Positions 25,605 to 34,279 of a stretch of 64,000 bases of DNA are shown here, in pieces. The notes beneath the pieces are model-generated. The model did no database searches and had not been told where the DNA came from. It worked only from the letters and a program-made list of their open reading frames with translations. How positions within the stretch are numbered: position 1 is the stretch's first letter; each line of letters begins with the position of its first letter. Origin of the DNA: Nocardia macrotermitis (GTDB lineage Bacteria; Actinomycetota; Actinomycetes; Mycobacteriales; Mycobacteriaceae); the NCBI RefSeq assembly GCF_009604405.1, contig NZ_WEGK01000004.1, positions 310,001 to 374,000 on the forward strand, in the 5' to 3' direction. Both the position numbers and the translations under genes were made by a program.

Positions 25605-26375
25605 ATGCACTGGTCGGAACTGCGGGCGCGATGTCGGCTCGAGGAGGATGCGGCGATTCTGGCGTTGAACAAGCCCGCCGGGATCTCGGTGACCGGGGAG
25701 CGGCACGACACCGATATCGTGCGGCTCGCCGAGGAGGACGGGGAGAAGTTGTATCCGGTGCACCGGATCGACAAGGTGACCTCCGGGCTGGTGCTGCTGG
25801 CCAAGGAACTCACCGCGCACGGGGAGCTGACCAGGCAGTTCAACAAGCGGACGGCGGCCAAGCGCTATCTGGCCGTCACCGCGTCCACCGGACTGCCCGA
25901 CCACGGCGTGATCGAGCTGCCGCTGAGCGTGGGCCGCAAGAACCGGGTGCGGATCGCCGCGCCGCGCGAGAGCATCGTGCGCACCGACGACGGTCCGGCA
26001 CGCGCGGAGTGGTCGGTCGAGCAACGAGATGTGCTGGCGGGCAAGAACTATCCCTCCCGCACCGAATTCGACGTCATCCTGCGCGGCGACGCGCACACGG
26101 TGCTCGCGGTGCGCCCGATCACCGGACGCCGCCACCAGATCCGGGTGCATCTGGCCTGGATCGGCCACCCGGTCGCCGGTGATCCGCTGTTCGACCGATC
26201 CGACACCTACCCGCGCACCCACCTGCACTCCTGGCGGTTGCGCCTGGACGCACCGTGGCGCGATCCCGCCGAACTGGACCTGATCGCACCCCCGGGCCCG
26301 GACTTCTGGACCGCGGGCGACACCGTGCTCACCGACGATCCGACCACACTGCTCGACCACCCCGCCCGGTTGTAA
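25605..26375 (+). CDS. RluA family pseudouridine synthase
   Basis: A 256-residue RluA-type enzyme that isomerises uridine to pseudouridine in RNA. The catalytic aspartate is in HRIDKVTSGLVLLAK (HRLD motif), and the conserved RPITGRRHQIRVHLAWIGHPVAGDPLF ending includes the substrate-binding Arg and the GHP turn. No S4 RNA-binding domain precedes it. The ATG at 25605 starts MHWSELRARC; longer frames upstream run through the WS/DGAT gene and are shadows. It stands alone, 35 bases after the WS/DGAT stop. Which RNA position it modifies is unknown. Confidence 0.87.
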   Translation: MHWSELRARCRLEEDAAILALNKPAGISVTGERHDTDIVRLAEEDGEKLYPVHRIDKVTSGLVLLAKELTAHGELTRQFNKRTAAKRYLAVTASTGLPDHGVIELPLSVGRKNRVRIAAPRESIVRTDDGPARAEWSVEQRDVLAGKNYPSRTEFDVILRGDAHTVLAVRPITGRRHQIRVHLAWIGHPVAGDPLFDRSDTYPRTHLHSWRLRLDAPWRDPAELDLIAPPGPDFWTAGDTVLTDDPTTLLDHPARL

Positions 26376-26527
26376 CCCCCGAGAGGAGACCGAATTGTCA
26401 TGCATCTCCGCTATATTCGGTGGCGTGTCTCATGAAGACGCGGCGGCAACCGGCCATCTAGCCTGATGGGGTGCCGTCCAGGCACGCTCGGGCGCAACGG
26501 CGCGATCTCACGAGAAGGCACCCGCCG

Positions 26528-27304
26528 ATGATTTTGTTGGCTCAGCTCAGCGACACCCATTTCGACCTGAAGAACCGGAACGCCGAACGAGTCGAACGGG
26601 TGCTGGCCTACCTGTCCGCGCTACCGCGGCAGCCCGACGCGATCCTGCTCACCGGCGATATCACCGACGCGGGCAAACCCGAGGAGTACGAGCAGGCCCG
26701 CGACACCCTGCGCGCCATCTCGATCCCGCTGTGGATGCTGCCCGGAAATCACGACGACCGCGCGGCCCTGCGCCGGATACTGCTGCACGAGGACGCCTCG
26801 GACCGGCCGCTGAACCAGGCGATGCGACTGCACGGGCTGACCGTCGCCCTACTCGACTCCACCGTCCCCGGCGCCAGCGGCGGCGAACTCGACGACGACA
26901 CCTTCGCCTGGCTCACCGATCTGCTGCGCACGACCCCGCCGGACGACGCGGTGCTGATCGCGCTGCATCACCCCCCGATGCCGATGTACAGCACGGTCGT
27001 GGACCCCATCCGCCTGTCCAACCCCGAGCGGCTCGAGCGGCTCGTCGCCGCCGACCCCCGCATCCTCGGCGTCCTCACCGGCCACATGCACACCCTGGGC
27101 ACCACGTTGTTCGGCGGCAAACCCCTGATCGTCGCCCCCAGCGTCGCCTCCACCATCGGCGGAGCCTGGGAGGTCACCACCCCCGGCGAGGTCCCCATCG
27201 ACTACGCGCCCGATCCCGCCATCCTCCTGCACGTCATCGATGACGGCCGCTTCACCACCCTGCTCCGCCCGGTCCCCATGGGCGGCCGCATCGCCGCGGT
27301 GTGA
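26528..27304 (+). CDS. Metallophosphodiesterase (CpdA-like)
   Basis: A 258-residue calcineurin-like phosphoesterase. Metal ligands are seen in QLSDTHFD, LLTGDITDAG, LPGNHDDR, IALHHPP and LTGHMHT, the full dimetal set. This group includes 3',5'-cyclic-nucleotide phosphodiesterases such as CpdA and mycobacterial Rv0805, so cAMP hydrolysis is a reasonable guess. ATG 26528 has GAAGG upstream; an in-frame ATG-like start at 26471 would add an unlikely basic stretch. It converges on the AraC gene, with only 12 bases between stops. No signal peptide is evident. Confidence 0.87.
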   Translation: MILLAQLSDTHFDLKNRNAERVERVLAYLSALPRQPDAILLTGDITDAGKPEEYEQARDTLRAISIPLWMLPGNHDDRAALRRILLHEDASDRPLNQAMRLHGLTVALLDSTVPGASGGELDDDTFAWLTDLLRTTPPDDAVLIALHHPPMPMYSTVVDPIRLSNPERLERLVAADPRILGVLTGHMHTLGTTLFGGKPLIVAPSVASTIGGAWEVTTPGEVPIDYAPDPAILLHVIDDGRFTTLLRPVPMGGRIAAV

Positions 27305-27316
27305 GGGCCACGCCCC

Positions 27317-28378
27317 CTATTTGCGCACCCGTTCCCGGCGATACGACGCGGGAGTCGTCCCGGTCCATCGCTTGAACGCGTAGATGAACGTCGAAGCCTC
27401 CGCGTACCCGAGCCGAATCGCGACATCGCTGACCGACAGCGGCGTGGCGGTGAGCATCTCCTCGGCCAGGGTGCGACGCACCTCGTCCAGCAGGGATCGA
27501 TAACTGGTGCCGACCGCGTCGAGGTGACGCCGCAACGTCCGCGTGCTCATATTGAGGTCACGCGCGACCGCATCGATACCCAGCGGCGCGGCATAACCGT
27601 CGGCACCGCCGCGCGGCACCAGACGTTCGCGCACCTCGGCGGCGATCCCGGTGCGGGCGCGACGCCGATGCACCAGTTCCCGGCACTGGGCCAGGCACAT
27701 CGCCCAGGTGTATTCGTTGGCCTGCGGCAGCGGTTGTTCGAGCACCGTCGGGTCGAGGGCGAACAGATTCTGCGGCTGCCCGAAACGCGGTCGCACACCG
27801 ATGATCTGAGCGAGCCGGTCGGCGTATTCCGGTTCCGGATAATCGAATTCGGCGCGCAGCAGCGTCAGCGGACGGCCCAGCAGATCGCTCATCACCTGAT
27901 GCATGGCCAGTACGTCACGCTCCACCAGGAAGCGCCGCACGTCGGGCGGGACCAGTTCGTCGTGGATGTCGGCGACGAATTCCCCTGGCTCCCAATGGGT
28001 TACCGGCAGACAGAAGGTGAAGCTCAACTCCAGGTAGCGCAGCGCGAACGCGATCGTCTCGCCCAGGGTCGGACTGCTGACGCACGCGAAGCCGAAGATG
28101 CCGAAGGTGGTGATGTGGTATCGCCGCCCCACCTCCACCCCGAGCGCCGGACGTTCGGTACCGAGCGCCCGCACCAGATTGCGGATCACCGCCAGCTCGG
28201 TCCGCGCGTCGATCTGCGCGTCGGGATCGGCGAGGGTGCGTTCGGTCAGCACGGTTCCGCGCAACATGACCTCGGCGGCCACTCCGTATTCGCGGGCATA
28301 ACCGACCATGAGGGCCACACTCGCCATGCCCCGGGGGAAATCCCAATTGCGAACCGCGGGGTGTTGCTCCGTTGCCAT
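27317..28378 (-). CDS. AraC family transcriptional regulator
   Basis: A 353-residue regulator. The N-terminal 200 residues match the arabinose-binding-like sensor domain of the OruR/ArgR-type AraC subgroup (LGVEVGRRYHITTFGIFGFACVSS). The C-terminal double helix-turn-helix covers about residues 245-350, ending in the typical LSVSDVAIRLGYAEASTFIYAFKRWTGTTPASYRR pattern (quoted in part by its key blocks DVAIRLGY and FKRWTG). ATG 28378 lies 6 bases after a CATAAT -10-like box, so a leaderless mRNA is likely. It is divergent from the flavin monooxygenase gene, which it probably activates. Confidence 0.88.
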   Translation of the reverse strand: MATEQHPAVRNWDFPRGMASVALMVGYAREYGVAAEVMLRGTVLTERTLADPDAQIDARTELAVIRNLVRALGTERPALGVEVGRRYHITTFGIFGFACVSSPTLGETIAFALRYLELSFTFCLPVTHWEPGEFVADIHDELVPPDVRRFLVERDVLAMHQVMSDLLGRPLTLLRAEFDYPEPEYADRLAQIIGVRPRFGQPQNLFALDPTVLEQPLPQANEYTWAMCLAQCRELVHRRRARTGIAAEVRERLVPRGGADGYAAPLGIDAVARDLNMSTRTLRRHLDAVGTSYRSLLDEVRRTLAEEMLTATPLSVSDVAIRLGYAEASTFIYAFKRWTGTTPASYRRERVRK

Positions 28379-28464
28379 ACTCCGATTATGGCCGAATATC
28401 TCGATCACCCACTCCCCCGCTCTTTAGAGTGGAGGCTACACCCGCAGCTGTGAGGAGCGCCACA

Positions 28465-29928
28465 ATGTCAACGAGGACACCGTCGGTCATAATCATCGGC
28501 GCAGGATTCGGCGGCCTGGGCATGGCAATGGAGTTGCGGCGCAACGGTTTCGAGGATTTCACCATCCTGGAGCGGGCCGCCGGGGCGGGCGGGGTGTGGC
28601 GGGAGAACACCTATCCGGGTGCGGCCTGCGACGTGCCCTCACCGCTGTACTCGTACTCCTACGCACCCAAACCCGATTGGCCGCACCGCTACTCGGGTTC
28701 GAGCGACATCCTGAACTATCTCCAGGGCCTCGCCGTCGAATACGACCTGCTGGAGCGGATCCGATTCGGCACGGACGTCACCGAGGCCGCCTTCGACGAA
28801 TCCACCGGAACCTGGACCGTGTACACCGCCGACGGCACCGACCACACCGCCGACGTGCTGATCTCCGCGGTCGGCCAGCTCTCCCGGCCGCAACTGCCCG
28901 CCATCCCCGGCCGCGAGAGCTTCCGGGGCCCGGCCTTCCACTCCGCGCAGTGGGATCACTCGGTCGACCTGACCGGTAAGCGCGTCGCCGCGATCGGCAC
29001 GGGCGCGAGCGCGATCCAGTACGTCCCGGCGATCCAGCCGCGGGTCGAGCAGCTGACGATCTTCCAGCGCAGCGCGGCCTGGGTGGTGAGCCGCACCGAT
29101 CGCGAATACCGGCCGATCCATCACGCGCTGTTCCGGCACGTGCCGGGATTGCGTCGGGCACAACGTCTCTGGGTGTGGTGCTTCCTGGAATTCTTCGCCC
29201 TGGGCCTGGCCGATCTGCCGCTGCTGCGCCGCCTGGTCACCTATCTGTGCCGCCGCACCCTGGAACGCGAGGTCACCGATCCGACCCTGCGCGCCAAGCT
29301 CACGCCCGACTATCCGGTGCTGTGCAAACGGGTGCTGTTCTCCAACGACTACTACCCCGCGGTCGTACAACCCAACGTCGACGTGGTCACCACCGAGATC
29401 ACCGAGATCGTCCCCGACGGGGTGCGCACGGCCGACGGCGTCGTCCATCCCGCCGACGTGATCGTCTACGGCACCGGCTTCAAGGGCAGCGAATTCCTCT
29501 GGCCCATGCGGATTCTCGGCCGCGACGGCCTGGACCTCGCCGACGCCTGGACCGGCGGCGCCCGCGCCTACCTCGGCATGACGGTCCCCCGCTTCCCGAA
29601 CCTGTTCCTGCTGTACGGCCCCAACACCAACCTCGGCATCGGCTCGATCGTCTACATGATCGAATGCCAGTCCCGCTACATCCGCCAGGCCCTGACCCAC
29701 CTCACCACCCACCCCGCCCACACCCTCGAGGTCACCCCGCAGGCCGCCCGCGACTTCGACACCCACACCCAACGCCGCCTCCGCCGCACCCCCTGGTCCA
29801 GCTGCTCCAGCTGGTACCGCAACGCCGCGGGCCGCATCACCAACAACTGGCCCGGCACGGTCACCGCCTACCGCCTCCGCACCCGAACCCTGAAACTCAC
29901 CGACTACACCCTCACTCCCAACCCGTGA
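28465..29928 (+). CDS. Flavin monooxygenase, Baeyer-Villiger type
   Basis: A 487-residue FAD/NADPH enzyme. The N-terminal FAD site is GAGFGGLGMAMEL, the Baeyer-Villiger fingerprint FxGxxxHxxxW is FRGPAFHSAQWDHS, and the NADPH-binding Rossmann motif is IGTGASAIQ. The second sequence motif YGTGFKGSEF is also present. It should insert oxygen into a ketone to give an ester or oxidise a soft heteroatom. ATG 28465 has GAGGAG upstream. It is divergent from an AraC regulator, with 86 bases between the starts holding a CCACTC/GAGTGG dyad. The last 300 bases are very C-rich, with many His, Thr and Pro codons. Confidence 0.9.
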   Translation: MSTRTPSVIIIGAGFGGLGMAMELRRNGFEDFTILERAAGAGGVWRENTYPGAACDVPSPLYSYSYAPKPDWPHRYSGSSDILNYLQGLAVEYDLLERIRFGTDVTEAAFDESTGTWTVYTADGTDHTADVLISAVGQLSRPQLPAIPGRESFRGPAFHSAQWDHSVDLTGKRVAAIGTGASAIQYVPAIQPRVEQLTIFQRSAAWVVSRTDREYRPIHHALFRHVPGLRRAQRLWVWCFLEFFALGLADLPLLRRLVTYLCRRTLEREVTDPTLRAKLTPDYPVLCKRVLFSNDYYPAVVQPNVDVVTTEITEIVPDGVRTADGVVHPADVIVYGTGFKGSEFLWPMRILGRDGLDLADAWTGGARAYLGMTVPRFPNLFLLYGPNTNLGIGSIVYMIECQSRYIRQALTHLTTHPAHTLEVTPQAARDFDTHTQRRLRRTPWSSCSSWYRNAAGRITNNWPGTVTAYRLRTRTLKLTDYTLTPNP

Positions 29929-30430
29929 CCTGATTCCCCCAAGGCATCCACCCGGCAGCTCGCACCGACCACGCGCGCACCACCATCGCGGGCCGCGGGC
30001 AGCAGCACCGAATCCAGGCGATGTTGCGGGCAGACCCCGCGCACCCGCGCCGCATGACCACGGATTCGTGCCGAAGTTCGTCCGATCCCATTCGGCAAGC
30101 CCGGATCACACATAACCCGAATGCGTACTCGAATCGGACCGAACGGCACCGGCCCGATTCCCATGCACAACCACACAGGCACGAGCCATCGCAAATGTCG
30201 ATCCATGTCACCGCGGCGACGATGCCCGCAAGCCGCGATCACCTGTGATGCCGTGCACCCGGTTCATCGTGCGAGCGGATCGCGGCTTCGGCGACCGAAT
30301 CACTCGACCGTCACCCCGACACGATCCCCACTCATCCACAAGCGTGACCGCATCCGCGCACAGCCGCCCCACGGGTTGCGCACAGCTCGCACCCGGACGG
30401 TGCTCAGGCGGGCCTGGCAGACTTGAGGTC
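29929..30430. other. Gene-free interval before the ECF transporter
   Basis: About 500 bases without a credible gene on either strand: frames here lack ribosome sites, family resemblance and normal codon bias. No riboswitch-like element was recognised. A CAGACT box at about 30417-30422 lies 8 bases before the transporter GTG and may be its -10. Confidence 0.6.
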
Positions 30431-32560
30431 GTGACCGCTCTTTCCACAGCCAGTGAACAGTCCCGGCCGGGGCGGGGGCCGTTGCGCCCGATCGAACTGG
30501 CCACGGGGGCGGTTCTGGCCGGTGTCACGGTGGGGTTGGTGACCGTCGGGACGGTGCTGCCGATCGCCGCCGCGCTGATGTTCATCGCGGCGGTGCCGAT
30601 GGGGCTGCTCGCGCATCGACACCGGTTGCGCGCGGTGTTCACCGCGGGGACGGCCGCGACCCTGGTGACGTTCGTGGTCGCCGGGATGTTCCCCGCGTTC
30701 ACCACGGTGGCGATGGCGATCATCGGCGGCATCGTCGGCATAGTGAAACGTCGCGGCGGCGGCCTGCTCGCGGTGCTGGGCCTGTCCATCCTGGCCGGTC
30801 TGATCTCCTCGTTGTTCTCGGTCGGCATGCTGCTGGTGTTCACCGCGACGCGAAAACTGCTGTTCGAGACCATTCGCAACCTGTCCAAGGGGGTGCAGCG
30901 CCTGGCCGAACAGCAGCCTCGGCTCGCCCCGCTGGGCCACGCGCTGGGCACGGTCACCGACGAGGTGCTGCGCTGGTGGTGGGTCTACATCGCCGGCGGC
31001 ATCCTCGTCGGCCTGGTCGCCACGGCGGTGTTCTCCTGGTTCGCGCTGGGTTCGGTGCTGGACCGGCTGACCTGGCTGCCCGGCCGCGATCAACTGGACG
31101 CCCCGGTCGACGACCGGCCCATCGCCCCGCTGCCGGTCACCCTGCGCGACGCGTCGTTCCGCTACCCGGACGCCCGCACCGACGCGCTGACCGCGATCTC
31201 GCTGACCGTGGACGTCGGGGAGTTCGTGGCCGTCGTCGGCCACAACGGTTCCGGCAAATCCACGTTGACCAGGCTGCTGGCCGGCCGCCCGCCGACCTCG
31301 GGCGCGGTCGAACGTCCCGGTTCGGCGGGTCTGGGCAGGCTCGGCGGCACCGCGCTGGTCCTGCAACGTCCCGAGAGCCAGACCCTCGGCGTGCAGGTCG
31401 CCGACGATGTGGTGTGGGGTCTGCCCCCGGAACTGGCCGCGCAGGTCGAGGTGGAATCCCTGCTGGCCGAGGTCGGCCTCGGCGGCATGGGCAAATCCGA
31501 GACCGCGACCCTGTCCGGCGGCCAGCAGCAGCGCCTGGCCGTGGCCGCCGCGCTGGCCCGCCGCCCGGCCCTGCTGATCGCCGACGAGGCCACCTCGATG
31601 ATCGATCCCGACGGCCGCCGCGATCTGGTCGCGCTGCTGGCCGAACTGCCCCGGCGGCATCCGATGGCGGTGGTCCTGGTGACCCATCACGAGGCCGATG
31701 CCGCCGCGGCCGATCGCGTGGTGCATCTGTCCGGCGGACGGCAGGTGGAGCGGCTGCCCGCCTGGCCGCGTCCCGCCCGCGACGAACGCCGCCGCCCGAT
31801 GGGTGAGCCGATCCTCGAACTGCGTGACGTCCGGCACACCTACAATCGCCGAACACCTTGGGCCGCAACGGCTCTGCACGGCATCGACCTGACCGTCCGA
31901 CGCTCCGAGGCGCTGCTGATCGTGGGCGGCAACGGATCCGGGAAATCCACCCTGGCCTGGATCATGGCCGGTCTGATCGAACCGAGTCACGGCCGCTGCG
32001 AACTGCGCGAGGGCACCGGCACGCATCCGGTGTCCGGCCGAATCGGCAAGGTGGCGTTGGCCTTCCAGCATTCGAGGCTGCAACTACAGCGCCAGACCGT
32101 GGCCGCCGAGATCGAGGACTGGGGCGGCAGCGGCACCGGTTCGGCCGCGGTGGGCCGCGCGCTGGACGCGGTCGGCCTGGATCGCACGATGGCCTCGCGC
32201 TCGATCGAGGAACTGTCCGGTGGTCAGGCCAAACGGGTCGTACTCGCGGCGATCGTGGCCAGTCGCCCGCAGGTGGTGGTGCTGGACGAACCGCTGGCCG
32301 GACTGGATCCACAGGGCCGCGCCGAGGTGGTGGAACTCCTTGCCCGCCTGCGGGATTCGGGCCTGACCCTGATCGTCATCTCGCACGACGTGGAGGATAT
32401 GACCGGCGTCTGCGACCGCACGGTGCATCTACGCGGCGGCGTCATCCCGGAGACCGCGGTGCAGCCGTCGACCGAACCGTCCCCCGTCCCCGGCCTCGCG
32501 GCGCGCAGCCTGACCCGGTTGACCCCGAAACGCCCCGGCACGACCGGAGGTAACCGATGA
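30431..32560 (+). CDS. ECF-type transporter: membrane domain fused to two ATPase domains
   Basis: A 709-residue fusion. Residues 15-215 carry about six membrane helices resembling a substrate-binding (S or DUF2232-like) component. Two ABC ATPases follow: Walker A GHNGSGKST near 270 with LSGGQQQR near 361, and GGNGSGKST near 500 with LSGGQAKR near 595. The second signature has AK where the first has QQ. The energy-coupling T protein is encoded next, so one operon makes a complete importer. The layout matches M. tuberculosis Rv2326c/Rv2325c. Vitamin, metal or small-molecule uptake is the family role; the substrate is unknown. The GTG at 30431 is preferred; upstream frame is non-coding in character. 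Confidence 0.87.
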   Translation: MTALSTASEQSRPGRGPLRPIELATGAVLAGVTVGLVTVGTVLPIAAALMFIAAVPMGLLAHRHRLRAVFTAGTAATLVTFVVAGMFPAFTTVAMAIIGGIVGIVKRRGGGLLAVLGLSILAGLISSLFSVGMLLVFTATRKLLFETIRNLSKGVQRLAEQQPRLAPLGHALGTVTDEVLRWWWVYIAGGILVGLVATAVFSWFALGSVLDRLTWLPGRDQLDAPVDDRPIAPLPVTLRDASFRYPDARTDALTAISLTVDVGEFVAVVGHNGSGKSTLTRLLAGRPPTSGAVERPGSAGLGRLGGTALVLQRPESQTLGVQVADDVVWGLPPELAAQVEVESLLAEVGLGGMGKSETATLSGGQQQRLAVAAALARRPALLIADEATSMIDPDGRRDLVALLAELPRRHPMAVVLVTHHEADAAAADRVVHLSGGRQVERLPAWPRPARDERRRPMGEPILELRDVRHTYNRRTPWAATALHGIDLTVRRSEALLIVGGNGSGKSTLAWIMAGLIEPSHGRCELREGTGTHPVSGRIGKVALAFQHSRLQLQRQTVAAEIEDWGGSGTGSAAVGRALDAVGLDRTMASRSIEELSGGQAKRVVLAAIVASRPQVVVLDEPLAGLDPQGRAEVVELLARLRDSGLTLIVISHDVEDMTGVCDRTVHLRGGVIPETAVQPSTEPSPVPGLAARSLTRLTPKRPGTTGGNR

Positions 32561-32600
32561 AACTCCTTCCCGCACAACAGGAATCAGCAGGAGTCGCGCG

Positions 32601-33338
32601 ATGACCATGGTGCTGCTGCGCGAGGTCCCGGTGCCGAGTCCGGTGCACCGGCTGTGGGCCGGGACGAAGATGGTCGCGGTCTTCCTGATCAGCATGCTCG
32701 TGCTGTTCCAGCCCTCCTGGCCGGTGCTGGGCCTGATCGCGGCCTTCCTGATCGTGGTCGGCGCGATCGCGCATCTGCCGCCGGGCACGCTGCCGCGACT
32801 GCCCTGGCAGTTCTGGGCGCTGATGAGCATCGGCCTGTTCACCTCCGCGCCGGCGGGTTGGCCGGCGGTGGTGCACTACGTGCAGACCATGATCTTCGCG
32901 CTGCTGCTGCTCGTCTCCTCGTTCCTGATCGCGTGGACCACCCCGATGGGCGAGATCGCGCCCGCACTCGCGAAACTCGCTGCGCCCCTGCGGTTGTTGC
33001 GTATTCCGGTGGAGGAGTGGGCGGTGGTGGTGGCGCTGACGTTGCGCGGACTGCCGCTGCTGCTGGACGAGATGCGCATCCTGCGCGCCGCCCGCAAACT
33101 GCGCCCGAACGGCGGTCTGCTGCAACGCGCCACCGACAACGCGCTGATGGACATCCTGACCGCGGCCATGGCGGTATCCACCCGCCGCGCGGGCGAACTC
33201 GGCGAGGCGATCACCGCGCGCGGCGGCACCGGACAGCTCACCGCGTATCCCAGCGCACCGGGCCGCCGCGATGCGGTCGCGCTGCTCGTCGTGATCGCGA
33301 TATGCGTTGCGGCAGTGGCGATCAACCACTTCGTCTGA
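32601..33338 (+). CDS. ECF transporter T component (CbiQ/EcfT family)
   Basis: A 245-residue membrane protein with about five helices. The cytosolic coupling helices carry the family short motifs, seen as RAARKLRPNGG and GEAITARGG, which contact the ATPase pair. It transmits ATP hydrolysis to the substrate-binding domain encoded in the preceding gene, 40 bases upstream. AGGAG before ATG 32601 sets the start. A CCGGGAT/ATCCCGG hairpin about 100 bases downstream may end the operon. Confidence 0.87.
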   Translation: MTMVLLREVPVPSPVHRLWAGTKMVAVFLISMLVLFQPSWPVLGLIAAFLIVVGAIAHLPPGTLPRLPWQFWALMSIGLFTSAPAGWPAVVHYVQTMIFALLLLVSSFLIAWTTPMGEIAPALAKLAAPLRLLRIPVEEWAVVVALTLRGLPLLLDEMRILRAARKLRPNGGLLQRATDNALMDILTAAMAVSTRRAGELGEAITARGGTGQLTAYPSAPGRRDAVALLVVIAICVAAVAINHFV

Positions 33339-33433
33339 GGCCGCGGCACGATCGTCGCCGGACCGTCCGGTAGGGAAATCCCGATTCGCACGAATACCCG
33401 CCGGTAGAACCGACCCGGCGTCTTTTTCGCACC

Positions 33434-33453
33434 CCGGGATCATCCAATCCCGG
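33434..33453 (+). terminator. Hairpin after the ECF operon
   Basis: CCGGGAT at 33434-33440 and ATCCCGG at 33447-33453 form a 7-bp stem with a 6-base loop, about 96 bases after the EcfT stop. It could be a terminator, or an operator half of the AATCCCG motif cluster described separately. Confidence 0.4.
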
Positions 33454-33488
33454 CCGGAACCCAAGGGATTACCCATAATTCGCGGACA

Positions 33489-33515
33489 GCAATCCCGAAA
33501 AATATCTAGGATTGC
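33489..33515. promoter_or_regulatory. GCAATCC/GGATTGC inverted repeat upstream of the secreted protein gene
   Basis: A perfect 7-bp inverted repeat separated by an AT-rich 13-base centre, about 125 bases before the next gene. With AATCCCG copies at 33377, 33446 and 33491 it may form an operator cluster. A 12-bp palindrome CTGATCGATCAG follows at 33564-33575. The remaining bases of 33339-33638 show no gene. Confidence 0.35.
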
Positions 33516-33638
33516 GCGGACGCACAGCAGTTACCACCTCGCTACACGAAAACGCGCGCAACCCTGATCGATCAGCGGTACTTTCTGCCTGCGCGCGCCC
33601 ATGTTTTCGACGAACCTGATGAAGATTGGAACAGGCGA

Positions 33639-34271
33639 ATGCTCCTGCGCAAGTTCATCGCTACCGTCGTACCGGTGGCGATCGCCCTCGGCCTCGGGGC
33701 CGGTGTCGTGCACGCCGATCCGACCATGCCCGTGGTGCACTACAGCACCAAGCTGGTGGGTGACACCGTCCGCACCACCCTGACCGGCGGCTCCTTCCGC
33801 GTGGCCGCGGATCAGCGCACCGTCGACATCCGCGATACCGACGGCAACGCCGTCGTCACGCTGCCGCTGGCGATCCGCCAGCACGGCACGGAATACCCAC
33901 TGCCACACCGGATCAGCGCCGACGCGCACGAATTGGACCTGACGGCGGTGCGGAACGTGGCCGCGGCCCGCCCGGCGCGGGCGCTCCCGGTGGCCTCGGT
34001 GACCGAGAATCAGCGTGCGCTGGAAGCCTTTTCGACGCAGTTCGGCATCGCCACCGCGATCGGCGGTTTCATCGGCACGGCCCTGGGCGCGCTGATCGGG
34101 CTGACCGGCATCGTCACCGGCCCCGGCGTGGTGGCCAGCGTCCTGGCCGGAGCCGCGCTCGGCGGCATCGTCGGCACCATCGTCGTCGGCGGTCCGACCC
34201 TCATCGTCGCGGGCCTGGACCTGGTCAACACGCTCGGGGCCGCACCCGGCACCACCAAGTGGAATCAGTGA
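33639..34271 (+). CDS. Secreted protein with C-terminal glycine zipper
   Basis: A 210-residue exported protein. A signal peptide (MLLRKFIATVVPVAIALGLG, ending VVHA) is followed by a beta-rich domain of about 70 residues (HYSTKLVGDTVRTTLTGGSF, then DIRDTDGNAVVTLPL), and a C-terminal 60-residue Gly/Ala/Ile-rich hydrophobic stretch with GxxxG spacing. The combination resembles a secreted family common in Nocardia (I believe DUF8020), whose function is unknown. A membrane-inserting or oligomerising tail is possible. It converges on the lipase gene with 8 bases between stops. A weak ribosome site precedes the ATG. Confidence 0.7.
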   Translation: MLLRKFIATVVPVAIALGLGAGVVHADPTMPVVHYSTKLVGDTVRTTLTGGSFRVAADQRTVDIRDTDGNAVVTLPLAIRQHGTEYPLPHRISADAHELDLTAVRNVAAARPARALPVASVTENQRALEAFSTQFGIATAIGGFIGTALGALIGLTGIVTGPGVVASVLAGAALGGIVGTIVVGGPTLIVAGLDLVNTLGAAPGTTKWNQ

Positions 34272-34279
34272 TCACACGC

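Noticed and set aside
26432..26461. Nine-codon frame MKTRRQPAI before the phosphodiesterase gene, with TATATT upstream
   Set aside because: No -35, no stalling motif and no complementary structure with the downstream start; too little to call a leader peptide.
33564..33575. Perfect palindrome CTGATCGATCAG
   Set aside because: Expected by chance at this length in a GATC/CGATCG-rich genome; no gene-specific support.
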